Shown: positions 50,144-60,194, counted from the stretch's first letter. The stretch is DNA of 64,000 bases from RGIG995 sp045542115 (GCA_045542115.1 JAZQKK010000007.1:1-64000), one strand, 5' to 3'. Made by a program: numbers and translations. Notes: generated by a model from the sequence alone, not told the origin.

Positions 50144-51160
50144 TCACTTTCCCGCATCTGCGGATTCTTTTTGGGCTTGTAATTGTTCGGTAATGGTTTG
50201 AACCGCCCCGGATTTTGCAAAATTGGCGGCCTGACGAATGGCATTCTTAAAGGCTTTTGCATTGGAGCTTCCGTGGGCCTTGACCACCGGTTTGGAAACG
50301 CCCAACAGAACGGCGCCTCCTTCTTCTGTGTAGTCCAATTTTTTCTTCATCTGACGCAACTGAGGTTTCAGCATCGCGGCGAGCAATTTGGAAAAAAAGG
50401 TGGCGGTGAGGGCTTGCTTCATAATGCTCATCATAAACATTGCCGTTCCTTCCACCGTTTTCAGTAGAATATTTCCGGCAAATCCGTCGGCTACGATAAC
50501 GTCGCAGTCTCCGTCAAAGATCCCCCGGCCTTCCACGTTTCCGGCAAATTCAAAGGCGGGATTTTGTTTGAGAAGGGCGTGGGCTTGCTGATACAATTCC
50601 GGTCCTTTGGTTTCTTCGGTTCCGTTGTTCAAAAGGCCGACTCTCGGATTTTTGCAGAAACCGGCGTTTTTCATATACAAAGCGCCCATAAGCCCGAATT
50701 GGTCCAGATATTCCGGAGTGCAGACTTCGTTTGCACCGCTGTCAATCAGCATAAAATGTCCGGTTTTCGAAGGAAATACGGGAGCAAAGGCCGCCCGCTT
50801 CACGTTGGGGATACGTTTTACGATAAGGGTTCCCCCTGCAAGAATCGCGCCGGAATTTCCGGCGGAAACGAAGGCGTCGCCTTCTCCGTTTTTCAGAAGG
50901 TCAAAGGCCAGGCCCATCGAGGATTTCCGCTTTGCTTTCAAGACCGAACCTGCATCGTCTTCCATCGTAATGATATCGTCCGCGTGGCGGATTTCAATGC
51001 CTTCACCGTCAATTTCGTGGTCTTCCATCGTCTTTTTCAGCAATGCTTCCGGGCCGGTGACGATAATGTTTACGCCCAATTCTTCCACGGCCAAAGCACA
51101 GCCTTTCAGAATTTCTACGGGAGCGTGGTCGCCGCCCATTCCGTCTACGATAATGGTCAT
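50144..51160 (-). CDS. plsX: Phosphate acyltransferase PlsX
   Basis: PlsX makes acyl-phosphate from acyl-ACP for the first step of phospholipid synthesis, at the membrane surface. The 338-residue protein has the start motif VDGMGGDHAP at 5-14, the stretch AGNSGAILAGGTL near 100, and FAGNILLKTVEG near 225. Length is normal. GGAAGG lies 8 bases before the ATG. The ACP-like gene follows directly (12-base overlap if its GTG were used). Confidence 0.95.
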   Translation of the reverse strand: MTIIVDGMGGDHAPVEILKGCALAVEELGVNIIVTGPEALLKKTMEDHEIDGEGIEIRHADDIITMEDDAGSVLKAKRKSSMGLAFDLLKNGEGDAFVSAGNSGAILAGGTLIVKRIPNVKRAAFAPVFPSKTGHFMLIDSGANEVCTPEYLDQFGLMGALYMKNAGFCKNPRVGLLNNGTEETKGPELYQQAHALLKQNPAFEFAGNVEGRGIFDGDCDVIVADGFAGNILLKTVEGTAMFMMSIMKQALTATFFSKLLAAMLKPQLRQMKKKLDYTEEGGAVLLGVSKPVVKAHGSSNAKAFKNAIRQAANFAKSGAVQTITEQLQAQKESADAGK

Positions 51161-51182
51161 AGTGTATACCTTCCTCTCGTTT

Positions 51183-52520
51183 TTATCCCCGGTCTTCCGA
51201 TGTTTCTTCCGGGGGTAGGGTGATAGAGATGTTGTTCTCGTTGCAAAATGCGGTCAACGTTTCCAGGGCTCGGGCGGATAAGAAACCTTTCCGGTCCTTT
51301 TTCTTGATTCTGCCTTCCAGGGATGGAAGCAGACCAAAGTTTACGTTCATCGGCTGAAATTCCGCCACTGACGGGTCGGACACGTAGTGTGCCAAAGCCC
51401 CAATGGCCGTTTCTCTGGGAAAGATGACCGTGTCTTCCAAGGCGGCGTTCAGCCCGGCAACAAAACCGGAAGACGCCGATTCGATGTATCCTTCCACCCC
51501 GGTAATCTGCCCGGCGAAATAGAGATTCTTCCGGGTCTTTACCCGATAGGTGGGGGTGAGAAGGTCGGGGGAATGTAAGAAGGTGTTCCGGTGCATTACC
51601 CCGTACCGTACAAATTCCGCAGCTTCAAGCCCGGGAATCATCCGAAAGACCCGGCGCTGTTCCGGCCAGGTCAGATGGGTTTGGAATCCCACGATGTTGT
51701 AAAGGGACGATGCGGCGTTGTCTTTTCGCAGTTGCACCACCGCCTTGGGCAATTTCCCGGTGTGGGGATTCATCAGCCCCACGGGTTTTAACGGTCCGAA
51801 CAACAGTGTTTCGTATCCCCGGGCGGCCATTACTTCCACCGGCATACACCCTTCGAAGACTTTGTCGTTTTCAAAGCCGTGCAGTTGGGCGGTCTCGGCG
51901 GAAACCAGAGCCTTGTAAAAGGCATCGTATTCTTCTTCGTCCATCGGACAGTTGATGTAATCCGGCGTACCTTTGTCGTATCGGGAGGCCAGATAGGCTT
52001 TTGTCATATCTACGCTCTCCGCGGTTACGATGGGGGCGGCGGCATCAAAGAAGGAAAGTCCTTCTCCGAATTCCTTAACGATGGCCTGAGCCAAGGGGTC
52101 GGAGGCTAAGGGGCCCGCGGCGATTACGGTGGGTTCTTCAAAGTCGAGAGAGGAAATTTCCCGTTCCACCACAGTAATGTTGGGATGATTGCGAATTTTG
52201 TCGGTAACGTAACGGGCAAATCCTTCCCGGTCCACAGCCAAAGCACCGCCGGCGGGAACGCGGGTTGCCATTGCCGCTTCCATTACTAAGGACCCCATCC
52301 GGAGCAATTCTTCTTTCAGAAGTCCGATGGCGTTTTGCAATCCTTCCGCCCGCAGGGAGTTGGAACAGACCAATTCACAGAACAGGTCCGACTGATGGGC
52401 GGGGGATTTTTTCAGGGGCTTCATTTCGTACAACGTGACTTTGACTCCCCGTTGTGCACATTGCCACGCCGCCTCGCATCCCGCAAGGCCGGCTCCTACC
52501 ACGGTTACGGAAGGGTTCAT
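51183..52520 (-). CDS. trmFO: tRNA U54 methyltransferase TrmFO
   Basis: TrmFO methylates uridine 54 of tRNA using methylene-tetrahydrofolate and FAD. The 445-residue protein has an N-terminal FAD motif VVGAGLAGCEAAW at 7-19, the typical CSNSLRAEG near 53, and a family-specific GQITGVEGYIESASSGFVAG near 340. Length is normal. The start overlaps the topA stop by four bases (ATGA), with GGAG 8 bases ahead inside topA. It is part of the dprA-topA-trmFO block common in Firmicutes. Confidence 0.95.
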   Translation of the reverse strand: MNPSVTVVGAGLAGCEAAWQCAQRGVKVTLYEMKPLKKSPAHQSDLFCELVCSNSLRAEGLQNAIGLLKEELLRMGSLVMEAAMATRVPAGGALAVDREGFARYVTDKIRNHPNITVVEREISSLDFEEPTVIAAGPLASDPLAQAIVKEFGEGLSFFDAAAPIVTAESVDMTKAYLASRYDKGTPDYINCPMDEEEYDAFYKALVSAETAQLHGFENDKVFEGCMPVEVMAARGYETLLFGPLKPVGLMNPHTGKLPKAVVQLRKDNAASSLYNIVGFQTHLTWPEQRRVFRMIPGLEAAEFVRYGVMHRNTFLHSPDLLTPTYRVKTRKNLYFAGQITGVEGYIESASSGFVAGLNAALEDTVIFPRETAIGALAHYVSDPSVAEFQPMNVNFGLLPSLEGRIKKKDRKGFLSARALETLTAFCNENNISITLPPEETSEDRG

Positions 52521-54751
52521 TGTTCTTTCTCCGTTTTGGTTGCCTTTTTATAGGGCGTTTCATAGCCGCACCCTTCGGTAACACAGTTCAGCGTGCTGAA
52601 ATGACGGAACAGCGTTTTTCCGCATTTGGGGCAGATTTCGTCGGTGGGAATATCCCAGGTGCGGAATCCGCAAGCAGCTCCCCGTTCGCAGGAATAATAG
52701 GTCTTGCCCTTCTGGGTCTTGCGTACCACCAACCCCGCACCGCACGTGGGACAGGTGCCGGGAGCCTTGGTGTAGACCGGCTTGGTGTTTTTACATTCGG
52801 GATAACCGGGGCAAGCCAGGAAACGACCGAAGCGGCTGACTTTATAGACCATCTTACGGCCGCACAGTTCACAGACCTCGTCACTTTCTTCCACGGGGGT
52901 CTCTACCTTCCGTCGTTCGGTATTGCTTTCTGCCTTTTTCAGGGCGGCTTCAAAATCTCCGTAGAAGTTCTGCATTACTTCCACCAAGGTCTTTTGGCCT
53001 TCTTCCACGCTATCCAACTGTTTTTCCATTTCAGCGGTAAAGGCAGAGTCGACGATATTGTTAAAGTTTTCAATCATCAAATCGGTGGTTACGATACCCA
53101 GATTGGTGGGTTTCAACGATTTTCCTTCCCGTTCCACGTATTCCCGTTCGATAATCGTTCCTACGATGGGGGCAAAGGTGGAAGGTCTGCCGATTCCGTT
53201 TTCTTCCAGGGTCTTAATCAAAGACGCTTCGGTATACCGGGAGGGGGGAAGAGTGAATTTTTGTTCACTGACAAGTTCCTGGAAGTCCAGAACGTCCCCT
53301 TCTTTCACGTCGGGGAAGGCAGAGGTCTCTTCCTGGTCGTCGGAATACCGGTACAGACGGCTGTAACCGTCAAAGACCTTTTTGGTGTCGGAGGCGCGGA
53401 ACAAATAGCCGGCCGCTTCGATTTCAATGCTTCTCACGTGTTGAACCACGGAGGCCATCTGGCTTGCGGTGAACCGTTCCCAAATCAATTTGTACAGGCG
53501 GTATTGGTCGTGGTTCAAACTTGCTTTGACCGCGTCGGGGGTCAGATTGATATCGGTGGGACGGATGGCTTCGTGGGCATCCTGAGCCCCTTGACGGGCT
53601 TTGAAGACCCGGGGCGTCTGGGGATAATACTGTTCCCCGTAGGTGTTCAAGATGTAGTCCTTCGCCGCCGCTCTTGCTTCGTCGGAAACCCGAAGAGAGT
53701 CGGTTCTCATATAGGTGATAAGACCCACGGGGCCGTGACCGACCACGTCAACCCCTTCGTACAGCGTCTGTGCTACGGACATCGTCTTTTGGGGATGCAT
53801 ATTCAAATGCACCGACGCATCCTGTTGCAGCGCGGAAGTGGTAAAGGGAGGGGCGGGATTCTTGTGCTTTTCCTGTTCTTTCAGGGAACGGACCAGGTAA
53901 TCCTTGCCTTCCAATTCTTTGCGGATCTTTTCATTTTCTTCTGCGGAGGCAACGGAAATCTTTCCGTCATCGTTCCCGAAGAACCGGGCAGAATATTTTT
54001 TCTTCCCGTTGCGGAAATGGGCATCGAGATTCCAATATTCCTGAGGAATAAAGGCTTCGATTTCCCGTTCCCGGTCTACCACCCAACGGGTGGCTACCGA
54101 CTGAACGCGGCCGGCAGAAAGACCGTATTTTACCTTGTGCCACAGGAAGGGGGATAATTTGTATCCCACGATACGGTCGAGAACCCGGCGGGTCTGCTGA
54201 GACGAGACCAGGTCCTGATTGATGGCCCGGGGATGTTGCATCCCTTCGGTGACGGCTTTCCGGGTGATTTCGTTAAAGGTCACCCGATTTTCGGCATTTT
54301 CATCCAATTCCAGCATCTGAGCCAGGTGCCAGGCAATAGCTTCTCCTTCCCGGTCAGGGTCGGTTGCCAGATAGACGGCCTTGCTGTTTTTTGCCGCGGC
54401 TTTCAGTTCTTTCAACAGGGCGGCTTTGCCGTCCTTCCGGGGAACGATATACTCGGGGGTAAATCCGTTTTCGATATCGACTCCCAGTCGAGAGGCGGGC
54501 AGGTCCCGGATGTGTCCCTTGGAAGACATTACTTCGTATTTGCTTCCCAAATACTTTTTAATGGTCTTCGCCTTTGAGGGAGACTCCACGATTAAAAGAT
54601 TCTTGGTGGGACGGGACGTTTTTTTCGCACTCGTCTTGGGGGCAGTTTTCTTGGTGGCGGACTTCTTGGTCACTGTTTTTTTGGCCGCGGTCTTTTTAAC
54701 TGCCTTTTTCTTCTGAGTTTCTTCGGTGGTTGCGGTGGTTTTGGTAGCCAT
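52517..54751 (-). CDS. topA: DNA topoisomerase I with basic N-terminal tail
   Basis: Topoisomerase I relaxes negatively supercoiled DNA by cutting one strand. The 744-residue protein has a Toprim domain with LLIVESPSKAKTI near 55 and TDPDREGEA near 135. The active tyrosine is in LITYMRTDS near 347. Three C-terminal zinc-type motifs follow (CELCGRK, CPTCGAG, CPKCGKT, each with a second Cys pair). The first 50 residues are almost all Lys, Thr, Ala and Ser, a histone-H1-like tail that should bind DNA; such tails are more often C-terminal. The ATG at 54751 follows AAGGAG by 7 bases. It is coupled to trmFO. Confidence 0.95.
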   Translation of the reverse strand: MATKTTATTEETQKKKAVKKTAAKKTVTKKSATKKTAPKTSAKKTSRPTKNLLIVESPSKAKTIKKYLGSKYEVMSSKGHIRDLPASRLGVDIENGFTPEYIVPRKDGKAALLKELKAAAKNSKAVYLATDPDREGEAIAWHLAQMLELDENAENRVTFNEITRKAVTEGMQHPRAINQDLVSSQQTRRVLDRIVGYKLSPFLWHKVKYGLSAGRVQSVATRWVVDREREIEAFIPQEYWNLDAHFRNGKKKYSARFFGNDDGKISVASAEENEKIRKELEGKDYLVRSLKEQEKHKNPAPPFTTSALQQDASVHLNMHPQKTMSVAQTLYEGVDVVGHGPVGLITYMRTDSLRVSDEARAAAKDYILNTYGEQYYPQTPRVFKARQGAQDAHEAIRPTDINLTPDAVKASLNHDQYRLYKLIWERFTASQMASVVQHVRSIEIEAAGYLFRASDTKKVFDGYSRLYRYSDDQEETSAFPDVKEGDVLDFQELVSEQKFTLPPSRYTEASLIKTLEENGIGRPSTFAPIVGTIIEREYVEREGKSLKPTNLGIVTTDLMIENFNNIVDSAFTAEMEKQLDSVEEGQKTLVEVMQNFYGDFEAALKKAESNTERRKVETPVEESDEVCELCGRKMVYKVSRFGRFLACPGYPECKNTKPVYTKAPGTCPTCGAGLVVRKTQKGKTYYSCERGAACGFRTWDIPTDEICPKCGKTLFRHFSTLNCVTEGCGYETPYKKATKTEKEQ

Positions 54752-54786
54752 CGTTGTTCTCCTTTTTGATAAGGTAATTGATTCGG

Positions 54787-55956
54787 TTATTTTCGGCGGA
54801 ACATTGCCCCGGGAAGGGGGTCGATGCAGCCGGAGAGCTCCAAGGCCTGTAACAGGGGGAGCAAGCGGGGAAAGGTCAGTCCGGTTCTCTGACATATCTC
54901 GTCTGCGGACAGAACTTCGTTTTCCGAAAAGGCTCGGTAGACCGTCGTTTCTTCCGGAGAAAGGGCGGGCGGCGTGAAGGGAACCGGAGTTTCCTTCGGT
55001 TTCTTTGCCGGTTTTTCCCGGGGTTCTTTCTGGGAAGAAGTTTCCTCTATCGCCGGTTCAAAACGGACGGTGATAGGGGTGATGCGGTTGCCGTAGCGGG
55101 GGATAAACTCGTTGCATATATCATCAGGCTCGGTGCAAAAAACTGCGCCGTGCTTAATGAGCTGATTGGTTCCGGTGTTGACCCGGTCGGAGGGGTCTGC
55201 CGGAAGGGCGAAAAGAAGCCGGTTCTGTTCTACTGCGAGGCGTGCAGTAATCATCGAACCGCTTTTAGGGGGACATTCCACCACCAAAACTCCCTCGGAC
55301 AGACCGGAAATGATGCGGTTCCGCCGGGGAAAATTGGAAGCGAGGGGCGGGGTTCCGGGCAGATACTCGGAAATCAGTCCGCCGTAATTTTTCAAAAGGT
55401 CGTAAAGCACCCGGTTGGATTTGGGGTAGACCACGTCTACGCCGCAGCCCAACACCGCAAAGGATGCCTTTCCTTTAATCATCGAGCCTTTGTGGGCGTA
55501 AGTGTCAATGCCGTTTGCCATTCCGCTGACGATCTGAAACCCCGAAAGGGCGAGGGAGCAGGAAAACGTAGACGCCAATGCGGCCGCTTTACGGCTGCAT
55601 TTCCGCGTCCCCACAACGCCGATGGTTGGAACGTCTCTTTTGGGGAAATTCCCAAGAACGAACAACGCGACGGGCGGGTCGTTGATCTCCCGCAGGGCGG
55701 GAGGATAGCTTGGATCGTTATAGCAGACGATGTCAATGCCTTTTTGCAGACAATCGTCCAACACGTCCCGGGCGGGGCGGAGGTCTTTGTTCAGAAACGG
55801 AAAGGAGTCTTTTTCTCCCAAGTGGGGAATCAGTTCCGCTTTTGTGGCGTGAAAGGCCTCTTTCGCTTCCATCGCTTGAATCAAACGGTAAGTTTTTGCC
55901 GTGCCTTGTTTTCCTGCAAGGAGAAGCCATAGGGTATACAATGCGTTCTCGGTCAT
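54787..55956 (-). CDS. dprA: DNA-processing protein DprA
   Basis: DprA binds incoming single-stranded DNA and loads RecA during transformation. The 389-residue protein has the Rossmann-type core (GMANGIDTYAHKG, AVLGCGVDVVYP, FPRRNRIISGLS, about 150-250) and a C-terminal winged-helix region (about 325-385). Many bacteria that are not known to be competent have it. The ATG at 55956 is preceded by AAAGGAG. A TTG six codons earlier runs through that site. Unlike Streptococcus DprA it has the DML1-like C-terminal domain. The topA start lies 35 bases downstream. Confidence 0.93.
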   Translation of the reverse strand: MTENALYTLWLLLAGKQGTAKTYRLIQAMEAKEAFHATKAELIPHLGEKDSFPFLNKDLRPARDVLDDCLQKGIDIVCYNDPSYPPALREINDPPVALFVLGNFPKRDVPTIGVVGTRKCSRKAAALASTFSCSLALSGFQIVSGMANGIDTYAHKGSMIKGKASFAVLGCGVDVVYPKSNRVLYDLLKNYGGLISEYLPGTPPLASNFPRRNRIISGLSEGVLVVECPPKSGSMITARLAVEQNRLLFALPADPSDRVNTGTNQLIKHGAVFCTEPDDICNEFIPRYGNRITPITVRFEPAIEETSSQKEPREKPAKKPKETPVPFTPPALSPEETTVYRAFSENEVLSADEICQRTGLTFPRLLPLLQALELSGCIDPLPGAMFRRK

Positions 55957-55978
55957 AGGCTCTCCTTTTTTCAAAAAA

Positions 55979-56719
55979 TTATTTTAAGACATAGATCATA
56001 ATGGACGCGGCGGATGCGGCGTTGAGGGAGTTGATGGGGTTTGACATCGGAATGTATACCGTTTGGTCTGCGGCGGCAAGCACCGATGCGGAGACGCCCT
56101 GTCCTTCGCTTCCTATAACGACCGCCCGTTTCGGACCGAACGAGATGCGTTCCGGCGGAAGGGCGGTGTCGTCCAATGCGGTAGCAAAGACGTCAAATCC
56201 GTCTTGTTTCAGCCCCGAAATCGTTTCTTGCAGGTCGTTGCTTTGTTCGATATAACAAGAGCGAAAGGCTCCCGCGGTGGACATTAAGGCTTTTGCCGAC
56301 CAGGGGTTGGCACAGCCGGGAGATAGAACGACTCCGAATCCGAAGGCGTAGGCCGTGCGAATGACCGTTCCTACGTTCCCTGGGTCTTGCACGCCGTCCA
56401 GCAACACCAATTTATCCGGCCGCGTGGTTTCGTTGCGGCATACGGTGCAGGCGATGGTCTGACCGGAAACGGCAACGCAGATTTTTTCCATCGCCGCCGG
56501 CGAAAGGCGATATACGGGAATCTCTCGGGGTAAGCTGGAAAGAAAAGATTGATGTTTTTCTGGGTTTGTGGTGAAAATTTCCAGAATACAGTCTTTGGGC
56601 AGTTCTTCCACAAATCGGGTCCCTTCCACGAAAAAACATTCCCGGGAGGGAGTCTTCCGGATTTTTGCGATTTCCTTCAAATAGGGATTTGCGGTGGAGG
56701 TGATTTCTTTAAAAATCAT
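55979..56719 (-). CDS. TrmH/SpoU-family RNA 2'-O-methyltransferase
   Basis: The 246-residue protein should methylate a ribose of rRNA or tRNA using S-adenosylmethionine. It has an N-terminal substrate-binding domain with RECFFVEGTRFVEE near 24-37 and the knotted SPOUT domain: DGVQDPGNVGTVIRTA near 118, IGSEGQGVS near 205 and IPMSNPINSLNAASA near 220. The exact target is unknown. The start overlaps the ktrA stop (ATGA), with GAGGA ahead of it. Confidence 0.9.
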   Translation of the reverse strand: MIFKEITSTANPYLKEIAKIRKTPSRECFFVEGTRFVEELPKDCILEIFTTNPEKHQSFLSSLPREIPVYRLSPAAMEKICVAVSGQTIACTVCRNETTRPDKLVLLDGVQDPGNVGTVIRTAYAFGFGVVLSPGCANPWSAKALMSTAGAFRSCYIEQSNDLQETISGLKQDGFDVFATALDDTALPPERISFGPKRAVVIGSEGQGVSASVLAAADQTVYIPMSNPINSLNAASAASIMIYVLK

Positions 56720-57363
56720 TTCAACATCCTCGCAATGTTTTCCGAACGTCCGATGACCATCAGCGAATCACCTTCCCCAAACCGGCGGTCGGGGTTCAGG
56801 TTCGTATCCAAAAATTCCGAGCCGGGAGCGCGGATACCGATGACGTTGATTCCGTACCGTACCCGCACGTCCAATTCTCGGAGGGATTTTCCCACCCAAG
56901 AAGGGGGGGCGTTGATTTCCGCAATGGATTGGTCCCCGCTGAGGGGAATGAAATCCAGAAGGTCGGCGGAAAATTTCCGGGCGATGCGTTCTCCCATATC
57001 CACTTCGGGACAGACCACGTAGTCGGCACCGATGCGGCGGAGCAGCCGGGAATGTTTTTCATCGTAGGATTGGCAAATAACGTGTTTTGCACCCATTTCC
57101 TTGACCAACGTGGTCACCAGGGCGCTGGCCTGAATATCTTCGGAAATGGCCACGATAACGTGGTCGTAGCCGGGAATGTCCAACGCCTGTAAGACCGTTT
57201 CGTCCAGACAGTCTCCCTGACGGGCGTCCACTTCCCCGGATATCCGGTCCACTTTATCCAAATCAATATCCACTGCCAGAACGTCTTCCCCCAGCAGTAC
57301 TAATTTCCGGGCGGCTTGCCGTCCGAATTGGCTCAGACCAATAATCAAAAACGAATGTTTCAT
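56716..57363 (-). CDS. K+ uptake regulatory subunit, KtrA/TrkA family
   Basis: KtrA is a cytoplasmic ring that binds nucleotides and controls K+ entry through KtrB. The 215-residue protein has a Rossmann RCK-N domain (IGLSQFGRQAARKL at 7-20, DIDLDKVD with the acidic NAD/ATP residue near 36) and an RCK-C domain (about 140-215). It lies 17 bases after the ktrB-like gene and overlaps the methyltransferase gene by four bases. Confidence 0.93.
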   Translation of the reverse strand: MKHSFLIIGLSQFGRQAARKLVLLGEDVLAVDIDLDKVDRISGEVDARQGDCLDETVLQALDIPGYDHVIVAISEDIQASALVTTLVKEMGAKHVICQSYDEKHSRLLRRIGADYVVCPEVDMGERIARKFSADLLDFIPLSGDQSIAEINAPPSWVGKSLRELDVRVRYGINVIGIRAPGSEFLDTNLNPDRRFGEGDSLMVIGRSENIARMLK

Positions 57364-57380
57364 AAGCGACTCCTCTCGGT

Positions 57381-58754
57381 TTATCCAATCAAAAGGTCCG
57401 TTTCCGGGTAGCGAAGGGTGTTTTGCCGTTTGCGGCGGTCGGTGAGAAGGGCAAACGAGATGGTCAGCATCCCTACCCGGCCGGCAAACATCAAAAGCAT
57501 CAGAAGAATTTTAGAAACAACCGACAGCGTGGGAGTGACCGACAGGGACAGCCCCACCGTGGCAAAGGCGGACGTACATTCATACGTTGCCTCTAAAAAC
57601 GAAATCGACGGCTCGGCCAGATTGATCGCCGCCGAGCAGGTCAGAATGGCGGCAAAGGGGAGAACGGTCAACGCTAACGCCCGGTAAACCAGGTCGTGGC
57701 TCAGTCTCCGTTTCATCAAAGTTGCGTCTTTTTGTCCCAACAAAACCGATTTTAACGCTGCGGCAAGAACGACGACCGTCGTAATCTTTACCCCACCGCC
57801 GGTAGACCCGGAAGAGGCACCGATAAACATCAGCACGATGGTCAAAACCTGCCCCGCTTCGGTCATTGCCGTGAGGTCTACGGTGTTCATTCCCGCTGTG
57901 CGGGGAGTGACCGATTGGAAGAAAGATGCGAGAATCTTTTCGTTCCAGGGGAGATTCCCCAGGGTGTCGGGGTTGGAAAATTCCAGCAAGAAAATGAAAA
58001 CGGCACCGCTCACGATCAGAGTTGCCGAAGCAATTAAAACGGTTTTGGAAAAAAGAGAAAGTTTTTTCCATTGATGGTTCGTGTAAAGATCTTCCCAGAC
58101 CAAAAAACCAAGCCCACCGATGATGATAAGCCCTATCACCGTCAGATTCACTGCAAGGTCACCGGTATACGCGGTCAGAGAGGAAAAGGGAGCGTTGCTT
58201 CCCATCAGGTCAAATCCGGCGTTGCAAAACGCAGAGACCGAAACGAAGATTCCTCTCCAAATTCCACTGCCCCATCCGTATTCGGGAATAAACCGGGCGG
58301 AAAGAATTAAGGCTCCCGCCCCTTCAAAGGCCGCGGTTCCCAACAGAACGTGCTTCATCGTTTGTGCGGCGACTTTGTAATCGGTCAAATTCAGCGATTG
58401 GGCAATTTGTTTGCGGTTGGAGAGCGACGAATCCCCCCGAAGAAGCAGAATTAAAGCCGACCCTAAGGTCATAAATCCGAGCCCGCCGATCTGAATCATA
58501 GCCAAGATGACCGCCTGGCCGAAAAAAGACCACTGGGTGGCAGTGTCGTAGACTACAAGACCGGTAATGCAGGTGGCCGAGGTGGCGGTAAACAGCGTAT
58601 TGATAAAGGGGGTGGTCGTTCCGTCGGCGGAAGAGATCGGGAGCATCAGCAAAAAAGCGCCCGCAAGAATAATCATCAGAAATCCGACGACCATCAATCG
58701 GGACACGTTGAGCTTCCGGCGCTTTTTTTCCACCGGTGCGATGGTTCTTGCCAC
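57381..58754 (-). CDS. K+ transporter membrane subunit, KtrB/TrkH family
   Basis: The 457-residue membrane protein forms the K+ pathway with four pore repeats. The selectivity-type loops are visible: TSATCITGL near 53, FCNAGFDL near 191, TPRTAGMN near 287 and SAFATVGLS near 393. About eight main membrane segments are expected. The start is GTG at 58754, with GGGGGAG 7 bases ahead. It is first in the long minus-strand cluster and forms a pair with the next gene. Confidence 0.93.
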   Translation of the reverse strand: MARTIAPVEKKRRKLNVSRLMVVGFLMIILAGAFLLMLPISSADGTTTPFINTLFTATSATCITGLVVYDTATQWSFFGQAVILAMIQIGGLGFMTLGSALILLLRGDSSLSNRKQIAQSLNLTDYKVAAQTMKHVLLGTAAFEGAGALILSARFIPEYGWGSGIWRGIFVSVSAFCNAGFDLMGSNAPFSSLTAYTGDLAVNLTVIGLIIIGGLGFLVWEDLYTNHQWKKLSLFSKTVLIASATLIVSGAVFIFLLEFSNPDTLGNLPWNEKILASFFQSVTPRTAGMNTVDLTAMTEAGQVLTIVLMFIGASSGSTGGGVKITTVVVLAAALKSVLLGQKDATLMKRRLSHDLVYRALALTVLPFAAILTCSAAINLAEPSISFLEATYECTSAFATVGLSLSVTPTLSVVSKILLMLLMFAGRVGMLTISFALLTDRRKRQNTLRYPETDLLIG

Positions 58755-58789
58755 GAATATTCTCCCCCTCTTGCAAAATTAACTACTAT

Positions 58790-58818
58790 ATAATAGCATT
58801 AAATTTTGTTTCTGTCAA
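58790..58818 (-). promoter_or_regulatory. Sigma-A promoter of the ktr cluster
   Basis: On the minus strand TTGACA (58813-58818), 17 bases, TATTAT (58790-58795), 35 bases before the ktrB start. It could drive the whole run to 46 kb. Confidence 0.8.
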
Positions 58819-59019
58819 GCCCCTTTTTTTTCGAAAGAAAAATCTTACGGGAATTTTGCTTTTCCGCAACAGTATGTTTGATAAAATTTACCGTTTCGTT
58901 TCGATTTTTCCCGGTTCTTGTCGGCTGTTCGGAGAAATGTCACAATTTTGCCGAAAAGAGTTTCGGAGTTTGTGTTAAAATCAATTTATCTTTTCATAAG
59001 GATACACGGGAGGGCTTCT

Positions 59020-60192
59020 ATGGTAACGATACGAGAAGTAAAAACTAAGAAAGATTTACGCCGGTTTGTTGATTATCCCAATCGGCTCTATCGGAACGTA
59101 CCTCAATTCGTTCCGCCCCTTCTGTCCGACGATTTGTCTGATTGGGACCAAAAGCAAAACCCCGCCTTCGAATATTGCGAGGCAAAATGCTGGCTCGCTT
59201 TTCGGGATGGAGAAATCGTGGGAAGAATCGGTGCGATTCTCAGTCGAAAGGCCAACGAAAAGTGGAATACGTCCCGGATGCGGTTTACGCAGGTGGATTT
59301 TATTGACGATAACGAAGTCTCCGAAGCCCTGTTTTCTACCGTTGAAGAATACGCCCGCGCGAAGGGGTGCAGTCAGGTACAAGGACCCTTGGGGTTCACG
59401 GATATGGACCGGGAAGGGATGCTGGTGGAAGGGTTCGACCGCCGGAATATGTTCATCACCTATTATAACCATCCCTATTATAACGATCATCTCGCTCGTC
59501 TGGGATACGAAAAAGACGTGGATTGGATTGAATACCTGATTGGAGTTCCCGAGGAAGACTCTCCGCAGGTGGAAAAGATCCGTCGGGTGGCCAGGTACGT
59601 GACCCGACACGGCCAATATCGGGTGGTCCGGTTGAAGAACCGGAGAGAATACGGCCCGTACGTTGAAAAGGTGTTCCATCTGGTCAACGAAGCCTACGCG
59701 CATTTGTACGGCACAGTGGATTTGACCGATAAACAGATCCGCCGGTACGCCAAAAAGTTTATTCCGATGATCTCTCCCGATTACGTCTGTTTCGTGGAAA
59801 ACGATAAAGGCGAATTGGTGGCTTTCGGGATTTCTGCCCCCTCTCTTGCCGATGCGTTTAAAAAGAGCCGGGGACGGTTGTTCCCCACCGGATGGATCGG
59901 CGTTTTGAAGGCGTTGAGTAAAAACAATGCCGCGGATTTGTTTTTGATTGCCGTTCGTCCCGACCTGCAAGGAAAAGGCGTAAACGCGGTAATTCTGAAT
60001 CATATCTATGACTTGTACCGAAAGAATGGCATCCGTTGGGTGGAGACCGGTCCTCAGTTGGAGACCAACTCCAAGATTTTGGGCCAATGGGAAATGTTTG
60101 AAAAACAGCAGCATAAACGCCGCCGTTGTTATATCAAGACCCTTGCTCCCAAAGAAGCGACCGAGGAAGAACACGAAGCTGCAATGGTATAA
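59020..60192 (+). CDS. GNAT-like acyltransferase-family protein
   Basis: This 390-residue protein resembles clostridial proteins with a GNAT fold. The opening IREVKTKKDLRRFVDYPNRLY and the middle DRRNMFITYYNHPYY are typical of this long, poorly known group. A C-terminal GNAT half has LFLIAVRPDLQGKGVN near 307, which fits the acetyl-CoA loop (Q-x-x-G-x-G/N). Substrate unknown. GGGAGGG lies 5 bases before the ATG. It ends at a terminator and no sigma-A promoter is obvious. Confidence 0.75.
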   Translation: MVTIREVKTKKDLRRFVDYPNRLYRNVPQFVPPLLSDDLSDWDQKQNPAFEYCEAKCWLAFRDGEIVGRIGAILSRKANEKWNTSRMRFTQVDFIDDNEVSEALFSTVEEYARAKGCSQVQGPLGFTDMDREGMLVEGFDRRNMFITYYNHPYYNDHLARLGYEKDVDWIEYLIGVPEEDSPQVEKIRRVARYVTRHGQYRVVRLKNRREYGPYVEKVFHLVNEAYAHLYGTVDLTDKQIRRYAKKFIPMISPDYVCFVENDKGELVAFGISAPSLADAFKKSRGRLFPTGWIGVLKALSKNNAADLFLIAVRPDLQGKGVNAVILNHIYDLYRKNGIRWVETGPQLETNSKILGQWEMFEKQQHKRRRCYIKTLAPKEATEEEHEAAMV

Positions 60193-60194
60193 AC

